Assembly (NCBI RefSeq): GCF_001913705.1
Contig: NZ_MKQD01000038.1
Coordinates: 1-64,000 of the forward strand
Reading direction: 5' to 3'
DNA length: 64,000 bases
Source of the DNA: Thalassotalea sp. PP2-459
GTDB lineage: Bacteria > Pseudomonadota > Gammaproteobacteria > Enterobacterales > Alteromonadaceae
Shown here: positions 20,178 through 27,179 of the stretch, one piece after another
Layout of the letters: every line of letters begins with the position of its first letter
Numbering within the stretch: position 1 is the stretch's first letter
Made by a program: the position numbers and the translations under genes
Notes under the pieces: generated by a model
Database searches by the model: none
What the model saw: only the letters and a program-made list of their open reading frames with translations
Told to the model about the DNA's origin: nothing

Positions 20178-20199
20178 AGGCGCCTTTTTGGCGCCTTTT
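20178..20199 (+). terminator. Rho-independent terminator
   Basis: Stem AGGCGCC/GGCGCCT with a T5 loop, followed by TTTTCTTATTTC. It probably ends the transcript of the 86-residue secreted protein. Confidence 0.8.
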
Positions 20200-20248
20200 C
20201 TTATTTCATTTCATTTCCTCATGCCTTATTGTACATAGCTCTGACGAA

Positions 20249-20293
20249 TAAAAGGGGTCAGGTACAATTAATAAATGTACCTGACCCCTTTTA
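20249..20293. repeat. GGGGTCAGGTAC palindromic repeat, copy 2
   Basis: Arms AAAAGGGGTCAGGTACA (20250-20266) and its complement (20276-20292), with a 9-nt imperfect centre. Here both flanking genes are on the plus strand, so this copy is not between convergent genes. Confidence 0.88.
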
Positions 20294-20428
20294 TTTAGTT
20301 TACGAACAAAGCTTTGACTTTACGTTCATTAGCTCTATAGATCATGGTTTTGAGTTAACAATAAAATATATAATTGTTAAACTAACTGACATATTTCAAG
20401 TCAATTTACTTTAACAAAAGGTACTAAC

Positions 20429-21037
20429 GTGATTAGAGTTTCACTACTTATTTTTACCGTATTAATATCGCTTCAATTGCACGCAGCAAATACTAAAGGG
20501 CAATATATTCAACCGAATAATTACTCCCCTAAAGTGAGAATAGAAACCTCTATGGGTAATATCATTATTGAGCTTGACCGTATTAAAGCTAAAATTACCG
20601 TGGATAATTTTTTAGGATATGTGGCGCAAGGGAAATATGATAAAACGTTGATTCACCGTGTCGAAGAAGGCTACCTGATCCAAGCCGGTGGTTTTAATAC
20701 TGATTACTCTGAAGTTATACCCAATGATCCGATATTCAACGAATCTGGCAATGGGCTAAAAAATAAAGAAGGCACTATTGCCATGGCAAAACAACTGAAC
20801 GATGCACACTCAGCAACCAACCAATTCTTTATCAACCTCAACGAAAACACCAATTTAGACCCAGGGAATTCATGGGGTTACGCTGTTTTTGGTGAAGTAA
20901 TCAAAGGTTACGACATTGTTGAAGCAATATCGCAAGTAGACGTTGGTTACAGCGATAAATTAGGTTATCCAACCGTGCCAAAAAAAATGGTCACCATAAT
21001 AAGAGCCACGATTCTTGATGAAGAAAAACAAGATTAA
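20429..21037 (+). CDS. Exported cyclophilin-type peptidylprolyl isomerase
   Basis: A 202-residue periplasmic proline isomerase of the PpiA type. A signal peptide (residues 1-19, ending HAA) precedes the cyclophilin domain. Domain motifs are ETSMGNIIIELD, a DKTLIHRVEEGYLIQAGG segment in place of the canonical FHRVI, and IAMAKQLNDAHSATNQFFINL. The canonical FxxQGG and aromatic active-site residues are partly changed (LIQAGG), as in several periplasmic paralogues, so activity may be reduced. The start is GTG with AAAGG 8 nt upstream. It stands alone. Confidence 0.88.
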   Translation: MIRVSLLIFTVLISLQLHAANTKGQYIQPNNYSPKVRIETSMGNIIIELDRIKAKITVDNFLGYVAQGKYDKTLIHRVEEGYLIQAGGFNTDYSEVIPNDPIFNESGNGLKNKEGTIAMAKQLNDAHSATNQFFINLNENTNLDPGNSWGYAVFGEVIKGYDIVEAISQVDVGYSDKLGYPTVPKKMVTIIRATILDEEKQD

Positions 21038-21475
21038 GCTTAAATGTTTACCCCTAATGGGCGCTGTGCTTGAGTACGTTTAAACGTGATTTACTTTTGT
21101 TGTGGTTTTTCAATATGGAATGACTATATTTGAATCGCTACGCCTTAATTAAATATTGTTTAACTCAGAAAAAAGCCTCTCTTTGGATCTAGTCGCCACC
21201 GTGCCAATGAAATTCGAAGTAAAAAATAACGTAGAAGGTATTTAACTATTTAACGTTTACTCGCTAGCGTTTTCAGTTCATTTCAATACACATTACAAGA
21301 TCTGCCCCGGCTTTTGCTTTTTTGCTCTTAACGGTTGGGTTATGTTTTGATTGGCAAAACTATTTGATCATTAAAATAAATTACTTAAAATCGTTCTTAA
21401 GCCCAACCTATAAGTCAGAAAAGCTGACAAAGTAAAGTAATTAACAACTAAATAGGTAACTACCTTACTCTATTT
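21038..21475. other. Intergenic region without a recognised gene
   Basis: About 440 bp between convergent genes. I see no open frame with protein-like composition, no clear hairpin terminator and no RNA gene. Confidence 0.5.
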
Positions 21476-22255
21476 TCATTGCGAAGAGTGTTGCGATAAA
21501 CTTTTTAAAAATTGAATAGACGAGTGAGTAATGTCAGAGTGAATAATACCCTGTTCAATGCGTAGCTCACTTTCATCAATAAATGAAGAATCAACAGACT
21601 TCAAATTTATTTCATAGTGATAAGTTTTTAAGTAAACAGGAAAAACAGCATGTTGATAGTTTAACCTACGCATCATCTCAGTAAGGGGTTGATCTAAAAT
21701 AGCCACAAAACCCTGACCGAACTTACGATCTTCTTCTGCTCTGGCCATCAACCAATCGTATTGCTTTCTATTTATATATTTATTTGGTAATTTAAGGTAT
21801 TGAACTTCATGCTCAGCATCCCCATCATGCTTGCCGACAAGCTTATTATTACCTACTTTTTCATAGCGAATAAATTCGCTTTCGTCGTTGATAGGATCAA
21901 TACTCATTTCAAATATTTTCTCAGCAGTTATATTAGGTACCTTTGCCGCCATTGCTTTAAAAGCTTTTTCAGCCCTTTTATGAGTTACCTTATAATCAAG
22001 TAAATAAGCACGCTGTTCATTATGTTTAATAACGTATTGACCTTTCCACTTTACAGTCATCTCAGTAAGTTTTTCATTTTTTAGCTGATAATCTGTTCGT
22101 AAGTAGGTGTCGTTAACCCTAATGGTTATATCAGCAAAATGCTCAGCTTCTTTTATTACCTCATACTTTAACGTTAAGTTATTATATGACGCTAGCGTTT
22201 GACTACTCATAATAGAAGCAGCGAATAGCGCCATTAATTTCATTTTTGTATTCAT
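21476..22255 (-). CDS. Exported protein of unknown function
   Basis: A 259-residue predicted periplasmic protein. I chose the ATG at 22255, preceded by AAGGA at good spacing; it gives a signal peptide (KLMALFAASIMSSQTLAS). The mature part is mainly beta and charged, with a YEVIKEAEHFADITIRVNDT start and a regular pattern of short strands that recalls DUF4412-like lipid-carrier folds. I do not recognise a specific family. It lies just outside the accessory island, about 240 bp from the tnsB fragment. Confidence 0.65.
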   Translation of the reverse strand: MNTKMKLMALFAASIMSSQTLASYNNLTLKYEVIKEAEHFADITIRVNDTYLRTDYQLKNEKLTEMTVKWKGQYVIKHNEQRAYLLDYKVTHKRAEKAFKAMAAKVPNITAEKIFEMSIDPINDESEFIRYEKVGNNKLVGKHDGDAEHEVQYLKLPNKYINRKQYDWLMARAEEDRKFGQGFVAILDQPLTEMMRRLNYQHAVFPVYLKTYHYEINLKSVDSSFIDESELRIEQGIIHSDITHSSIQFLKSLSQHSSQ

Positions 22256-22517
22256 AAATTTCCTTATTGTTAACAATGTATGATTTTATATAGAACCTAC
22301 TACAAGTAAATCATCTAAGTACAATAAAAGCCGGGTCATGTCTGGCATTGTGCTCTGACCTGATGAAATTTACTGTTGCAGGCATTAACGGTGATAAAGA
22401 AGTCAACAAAATACTGAGATCGAAAAATGAAATTTCATGGTTTACGCCTACTTGTTAATATTACTGGCTGACAATAGCACCAATAGTTGAGCAACATTAA
22501 AATCACCTCTTTTACAT
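22256..22517. other. Boundary of the accessory island
   Basis: About 260 bp with no gene seen, between the exported protein and the half palindrome. It is the likely left-hand junction of the island. I find no obvious direct repeat or attachment site. Confidence 0.4.
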
Positions 22518-22726
22518 TAATTGTACCTGACCCCTTTTATCCATTTATCAGCAATTAGTTTTTCTAACTCATCAAAATGATACTTTTGGGGCTTTCTGGC
22601 GTTGTTATTTTCGATAGCCCAAGTCATGTCTGATACCGCAGCTAACGAACGTTTGTAGTTAACCGCACAAACACGCAGCGAAACATTTTCAGCTTTATCA
22701 GATAGATGCATATTTAAACGAATCAT
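22517..22726 (-). pseudogene. Truncated tnsB-like transposase, N-terminal fragment
   Basis: 69 residues. The ATG overlaps the tnsA stop (ATGA), the coupling expected of tnsA-tnsB. The sequence LRVCAVNYKRSLAAVSDM, followed by a PQKYHFDELEKLIADKWI segment, fits the N-terminal domain of TnsB proteins. In those, an R-[IV]-x-A-[IV] strand and a later PQ plus an ELxxLIxxG-type helix precede the DNA-binding and DDE domains; Tn7 TnsB shows the same spacing after PQ. Everything beyond, including the catalytic DDE domain, is missing, and the final six residues come from the palindromic repeat. The gene is dead. Identity is inferred from pattern and context. Confidence 0.55.
22518..22540. repeat. Half copy of the GGGGTCAGGTAC palindrome
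   Basis: TAATTGTACCTGACCCC followed by TTTTAT equals one arm of the repeats at 16.4, 20.3 and 43.2 kb. No partner arm is present within several hundred bases. On the minus strand it supplies the last codons (KGVRYN) of the tnsB fragment, so it marks the point where that gene was cut. Confidence 0.85.
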
Positions 22727-23547
22727 GCCTGCACCTTTACAGGGTGGCGAAGAAAAATCCGTTGGGTTAGGTCTAACTTTAAAATGCGATTTAGAGCGAC
22801 TACCTTGAATATCGTTTGACTGCGCTGAAAGTTTAAGGACAGCTTAGAACCAGCGTTAACAATATGCTCTCTTGTAGTTAAGAACTTATTATCGTACCAA
22901 GAGTCGTAAAACGCCTGAGTGAAATCAAACCTTTCGTTATCACACACATAGGCGTTAGCTTCAGTCGAAAACCAATCTAGGTTCCAGCAGATTTGTTTGG
23001 TGGCATCCCGTTCTGAGATAAGAAATAACTCAACACCTCTTTCATTCCAATAACGCCTTTCAATCTCAATTTTTTGCCAGACACGGTAGTGTTTTTTCTG
23101 GAGCTTGCCGTATGAATCAAACTCCCATAATTGGTTCCAATACTTAAAGTTATAAGCCCGCTTCTCAATTTCGCCCGTGACAAAATCAATGTGTTCGCTA
23201 TAAAAATCAGTAGACATCACGTGGGCAGCGTTTTTTTTATAGTCACCTGAGTGTAAATAACCAAGCTCATTAGCAATTCTCAAGGTTTCGTTGATATCCA
23301 AAGGGTACTGCTCTTCTACCTTTAACGTATCTGGTCTCCAAATAAGTATCTTGTAAGCACGTTTTTCTCCATCACTTAGCAAGTGAACTATTCGTTTTTG
23401 CTTTTGGCATTTATGTAAATGACGTCTGCCAACTTTGTTAACTTTTCTTACTGTAACCCAAGGATGGTGATCACCAAGTCGCTCAATCTCTGCATTCCAT
23501 TTATTGATGCTGGTGATGATTTCTTTAGTTATGACGCGTTGTTTCAT
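22723..23547 (-). CDS. tnsA: TnsA-like transposon endonuclease
   Basis: Tn7 TnsA cuts the 5' ends of the transposon during cut-and-paste transposition, together with TnsB. The 274-residue protein follows TnsA over most of its length: HPWVTVRKV, GRRHLHKC, VHLLSDGE, EEQYPL, AAHVMSTDF and IEIERRYWNERGVELFLI. Tn7 catalytic residues Glu63, Asp114 and Lys132 correspond to Glu61, Asp114 and Lys135. Gln130 is replaced by Asn133. A winged-helix-type C-terminal domain follows. A GGGAGG ribosome site precedes the ATG. Without a full TnsB it cannot support transposition alone. Confidence 0.85.
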   Translation of the reverse strand: MKQRVITKEIITSINKWNAEIERLGDHHPWVTVRKVNKVGRRHLHKCQKQKRIVHLLSDGEKRAYKILIWRPDTLKVEEQYPLDINETLRIANELGYLHSGDYKKNAAHVMSTDFYSEHIDFVTGEIEKRAYNFKYWNQLWEFDSYGKLQKKHYRVWQKIEIERRYWNERGVELFLISERDATKQICWNLDWFSTEANAYVCDNERFDFTQAFYDSWYDNKFLTTREHIVNAGSKLSLNFQRSQTIFKVVALNRILKLDLTQRIFLRHPVKVQA

Positions 23548-23933
23548 TTATCCTCCCAATCGAAAGATAAATAGCTCGACAAAGAAAGTTAATCAAATAA
23601 CAATTTGATATATACCTTTGAATTTAAAGGATTTAATTTTGTGAATAATAAATATATATTTTCGCAAAAATTAAAAATAGAGATATTTTGTCGAAAATTA
23701 TTGATTTGTAATTGGCTGAAAAAATTGAAAATAAATTTTTGCTAATTAAACATTAATTTACTGTTTATTATTTATTTTTCATATAGTTAACAAAAACCAC
23801 TTATAACAAAAAGAAATATGGTTCAATGTTACTTTTACGAGTTAACGGAATTGTGTCATTTAAAATGAACCGAAAGCAGTTACTCTTACATAAAATTGAC
23901 CAGAACTGGTAACTGCTTTTGAACTTTATAATG
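23548..23933. other. A+T-rich gap between tnsA and herA, possible transposon end
   Basis: About 390 bp, very A+T rich, no gene. In Tn7-type elements the right end lies just upstream of tnsA, so transposase-binding sites would be expected here. I see scattered short similarities (two AGTTAAC words near 23785 and 23840; TCGACAAA at about 23576 and inverted near 23689) but no convincing set of 20-22 bp repeats. An 11-bp inverted repeat (AAAGCAGTTAC, 23873-23883, with its complement 23909-23919) lies just after the herA stop and may be a weak terminator or a junction. Confidence 0.45.
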
Positions 23934-25652
23934 CTATATGCCCCATGTCTTTATCAGAGATTCAAAAGCAACATCTTTCCACTCGTCACGCCATTCATCA
24001 AGATACTTAATATCAGTTGAAGACGGTGGTAAGTCACACTTGTCTACTTTAATGAGAGACGGTACAGAAACAGCATCCCCGATGAGTAATGCCTCACCTT
24101 CAGTCAAGGAAGGTAATATATTGGTGATATCACCAACAGTGTCTGGCAGTAAACGTTTAACAAAGTTTTGATCATCTTTATTTGTCAGTCTCATGGATAT
24201 GAAGCTACTACATTGAGAAAAGATAGTTTCAGAAATTTCTGAGGGCCTCTGGCTAGCTAGTAGCAAAGTTACACCATACTTTCGTCCTTCTTTTGCTATT
24301 CTTTCTATCGCCTCTTTGGAAGCCCTGTATTTACTTAACCCACTTTTTGGAGCATATTTATGAGCTTCCTCATATACTACCAAAATCGGAGCATTCTGCT
24401 CCTTCCCAGCTTTTTGTCTAAATTTCCTATTGTAGTATCCAACTTCAAATATCAGCCTTGAAATAAGAGAAACACAAATACTTAATACTTCAAATGGAAT
24501 TCCACTAACATCGAAGATAGTAACGTTTGCTCTAGACGTACCTTTGTAACCAGTTATAGACTGTAAAGTATCTTCAAATGTGACACTTTTAGTTTTAGTA
24601 CCTACTAAAAAATCTAGTCGTTTATCATATATTTTGTTTTCTAATCGGTTTATGAAATTAATCAATTTTCCGTTTAACGTGCCAGTAGCAGAACTCCCTT
24701 TAGGAGTAAGCTCTCTTTTAAACAAGCGGTGAGCTGTTTCCTCTCTAAATACGAACTCATCTCCATCAATCCAGTTTATATTGTTCTCTTTATCTTTCTT
24801 TTCATTATTTCGATTTTTTATATAGTTCAAGACTTCTTCAACATCAAAATATAATGGTGAATCATAGTGAATCCGTTCCTTCGCATTTGGATCTCCAGAA
24901 AAGTTATGTTTTTTATTCAAAACGATAGCCTCTCTGAATACATTTCTCTGATTGTGATCATTGGCTTCTGTATCTAAGAACAATTCTTCCAACTCTTCAC
25001 TATTCAACAGCCAATAAGGGAGTATTAACTGCTCTACGCCTAGTAAATTTGCTTGCGGAAAAGCTGAACTATACTCAGAATGAATATCAAAAATTGCGAT
25101 ATGGGAATTATTCAGTCCGTCATACCCTGCGCTTTTAACTTCTGTTGCTTTTTGAAGAATTTTAGCCACTGTATGAGACTTACCAGATCCGCTAGAACCC
25201 ACTATAGCAATATGCTTATTAAAAAATCGATTACCATTCACAGGGACTAAAATATCGCTATTTAGAGACAATGAAGAGAATGTAAACCTTTCGCTCTCAG
25301 ATACACTGCTTTCATAAATAGTTTTTATATCCTCTAACCTAGCAGGCTCTACTTTTTTAGGGGGTAAAGCAAGAGAATCACCTCCCCTATAAAACTTATC
25401 TCCTTTGACTAGACCAATAGGGCTTGCATCAATAACGTAGTTAGGCTCTCCTCCATTTTCATCAGCAACAATTGAAAAATTTTCAATAATCGCAAGCAGT
25501 GCAACATTATCGTTATCAGATACGCGAAGATATGAACCAACTTTTAATTTTTCTTCAGCAATTTTAAACTCCTCAAGCTTATCTACTGAAATCTTAATTT
25601 TGTTGGGGCTAACTGATATTACTTCTGCATTAACTTCTACATTACTTTTCAT
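23934..25652 (-). CDS. HerA-type DNA-translocating ATPase (defence-associated)
   Basis: A 572-residue HerA/DUF87 ATPase, expected to form a hexameric ring that moves DNA and works with a nuclease. The N-terminal ~90 residues form a HAS-barrel-like beta domain. Walker A GSSGSGKS is at 152-159 and Walker B ILVVYEEAH at 423-431. GVTLLLASQRPSEIS follows as the sensor region, and a conserved SMRLTNKDD segment comes next. The start overlaps the nuclease stop by one base (TAATG), so the two are translationally coupled. In bacteria such HerA-nuclease pairs (DUF4297-HerA, SIR2-HerA, NurA-HerA) act as anti-phage systems. The defence role is inferred. Confidence 0.88.
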   Translation of the reverse strand: MKSNVEVNAEVISVSPNKIKISVDKLEEFKIAEEKLKVGSYLRVSDNDNVALLAIIENFSIVADENGGEPNYVIDASPIGLVKGDKFYRGGDSLALPPKKVEPARLEDIKTIYESSVSESERFTFSSLSLNSDILVPVNGNRFFNKHIAIVGSSGSGKSHTVAKILQKATEVKSAGYDGLNNSHIAIFDIHSEYSSAFPQANLLGVEQLILPYWLLNSEELEELFLDTEANDHNQRNVFREAIVLNKKHNFSGDPNAKERIHYDSPLYFDVEEVLNYIKNRNNEKKDKENNINWIDGDEFVFREETAHRLFKRELTPKGSSATGTLNGKLINFINRLENKIYDKRLDFLVGTKTKSVTFEDTLQSITGYKGTSRANVTIFDVSGIPFEVLSICVSLISRLIFEVGYYNRKFRQKAGKEQNAPILVVYEEAHKYAPKSGLSKYRASKEAIERIAKEGRKYGVTLLLASQRPSEISETIFSQCSSFISMRLTNKDDQNFVKRLLPDTVGDITNILPSLTEGEALLIGDAVSVPSLIKVDKCDLPPSSTDIKYLDEWRDEWKDVAFESLIKTWGI

Positions 25653-26845
25653 TAGATTAGTTCCTTTATATCTGAAAATTCACAAACTTGAAGCTTTATA
25701 TTTTTTATTCCTTCGTCAAACTCAATAGATAACTCATTATCTCCTGCATAGAACTGATAAACCTCAACTCTTGATTTAGCCGAATCTATAGCTTGAATTA
25801 GATCCTCCTCAGTTTCTATATATTGAAATTTTATATCTGTATCCAATTTTGCTCGGCCAAGCGTTTCTGGACAAAACGCACTCCCAAAATAGTTGTAACC
25901 ATCAACAAAGTTTAGCCCTTCGCTATATAGCTCTCTTTTTAAAGAGTGTAGAAAACACTGCTCCTGATTATAGATATAGATAAAAGGAGAGTACGGACTT
26001 GAACTCCTTTTAGAAAGGTTTGCCCAATTTTTTTGAATCATATAAATGCATTCTTTTATATCTGCCATGCTAGCCGCGCTGCTGACATCAATTATAAAAA
26101 ACCGATCATAAGCTTGCGTATTGAGGCATCGTGGGAAGAGGTCAGACTTTATTTTTCTAAGGTAGCTTTGACGACCTTTAAACTTATATAACCAAGAATT
26201 AAAAAGCGCTTTTTTATTGTCTAATCTATTAAGGAATTCTGCCTTAGTTATAACTCGATTGTGTTGTTCACAAGCTAATTTTGCCACTATAGAAAAAGCC
26301 GAATTATAGTAATAATGCAATGCCTCTTCTTTTGTGCAATCAAATAGTTCAGTTATTTTCAGGATGACACTGTCATTTTGTTCATTAAAGCTCTTTGCAT
26401 GAATATCAACTCTTAAATTTTCAATAAAGTTACTCAAATCTTGATCTGACAAATCTAAATCGACATGCTTTTCATATTGAACTCTATCTTTGGTGTAGGA
26501 TAAGAATTTTTCCTTTAAAAATTGAACCGAAAACCCATCAGGCAACTTTTCATGTCCATCTTTATAATGACCATACAAAAAGTATTTAACTTTTTCTTTT
26601 CTGTTATCTGAAAAATGCTGGAGCATAAACCTTATTGGCTTAGCTATAACCGAATGATTATAAGAGGTTTTTTCGTAATATTTGCACTGAATCGCACTTA
26701 ATTCTCCTCCTTGAGAAACATCAACATCTTCAATCCCTTCAACTTCTATTGAATCGGTGTCACATTTTAGAGATAAGATTTCAAAAATTGACTTATCAAA
26801 CTGATAACAATACCCCCTAATAGTATCTACTGCACTTCTATCCAA
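25652..26845 (-). CDS. Cap4/DUF4297-like nuclease paired with HerA
   Basis: A 397-residue protein. Residues about 1-100 look like a restriction-endonuclease-fold domain of the DUF4297/Cap4 type. An N-terminal helix (GYCYQFDKSIFEIL) is followed by IEVEGIEDVDV and IQCKYYEK, giving the acidic residues Glu39/Asp40 and the Q53-x-K55 motif. The remaining ~300 residues are not recognised and may be a sensor or HerA-contact region. The start is TTG with AAAGGA 7 nt upstream; translation begins MDRSAVDTIRGYC. It is first in the operon, before herA. Nuclease assignment rests on motif and partner. Confidence 0.72.
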   Translation of the reverse strand: MDRSAVDTIRGYCYQFDKSIFEILSLKCDTDSIEVEGIEDVDVSQGGELSAIQCKYYEKTSYNHSVIAKPIRFMLQHFSDNRKEKVKYFLYGHYKDGHEKLPDGFSVQFLKEKFLSYTKDRVQYEKHVDLDLSDQDLSNFIENLRVDIHAKSFNEQNDSVILKITELFDCTKEEALHYYYNSAFSIVAKLACEQHNRVITKAEFLNRLDNKKALFNSWLYKFKGRQSYLRKIKSDLFPRCLNTQAYDRFFIIDVSSAASMADIKECIYMIQKNWANLSKRSSSPYSPFIYIYNQEQCFLHSLKRELYSEGLNFVDGYNYFGSAFCPETLGRAKLDTDIKFQYIETEEDLIQAIDSAKSRVEVYQFYAGDNELSIEFDEGIKNIKLQVCEFSDIKELI

Positions 26846-26883
26846 TTTAATTCCTTTTAAGTCTTTATTTATGATTGTAAATT

Positions 26884-26910
26884 ATCATATTTTTTGTACT
26901 GTTCGTACAA
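26884..26910 (-). promoter_or_regulatory. Candidate promoter with operator-like palindrome for the nuclease-herA operon
   Basis: On the minus strand TTGTAC (26905-26910) could be a -35 box and TATGAT (26884-26889) a -10 box with a 15-bp spacer, about 40 bp before the TTG start. TTGTAC and GTACAA (26894-26910, 5-nt spacer) form an inverted repeat over the -35, which could be a repressor site. No regulator gene lies in the island. Confidence 0.35.
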
Positions 26911-26971
26911 TGTGTTTACTTGAATTACTCTTAAATACATTTAAAGTAATTCTCATATAGTAGTCATCCAC

Positions 26972-26997
26972 TAAAAAAGGTGGCAAAGCCACCTTTT
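26972..26997 (-). terminator. Rho-independent terminator downstream of the reverse transcriptase
   Basis: Perfect 10-bp stem (AAAAGGTGGC/GCCACCTTTT) with a 3-nt loop, followed on the minus strand by TTAG after a T6 run. It lies about 180 nt beyond the RT stop and separates that transcript from the nuclease-herA operon. Confidence 0.85.
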
Positions 26998-27179
26998 CAT
27001 GAAGATATTTGCAAAATCAAACCTCTATATATTTAAACAAATAAATATTTCCTAAACTAACAACACCTAAGCAATAGCTCCCCTTTTTATCATCTTGCCG
27101 TAATACAATCTTTCCGCAAGTTGCGCACTATAATTTTCAGATTTTACTTCAACTATTTTTAGTAATTTAATTAGAACAA
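26998..27179 (-). other. Transcribed-looking gap after the RT gene
   Basis: About 180 nt lie between the RT stop and its terminator, longer than needed for a 3' end. One frame is open for about 39 codons without a usual start (ending YYGKMIKRGAIA). The stretch may be a remnant, a small RNA or simply an untranslated tail. I cannot decide between these. Confidence 0.3.

Noticed and set aside
20354-20380. TTAACAAT/ATTGTTAA inverted repeat before the cyclophilin gene
   Set aside because: A+T-rich 8-bp arms can arise by chance, and no matching regulator or second site was seen.
27060-27179. 39-codon open frame after the RT gene as a small protein
   Set aside because: No usual start codon or ribosome site at its beginning; kept only as a note on the gap.
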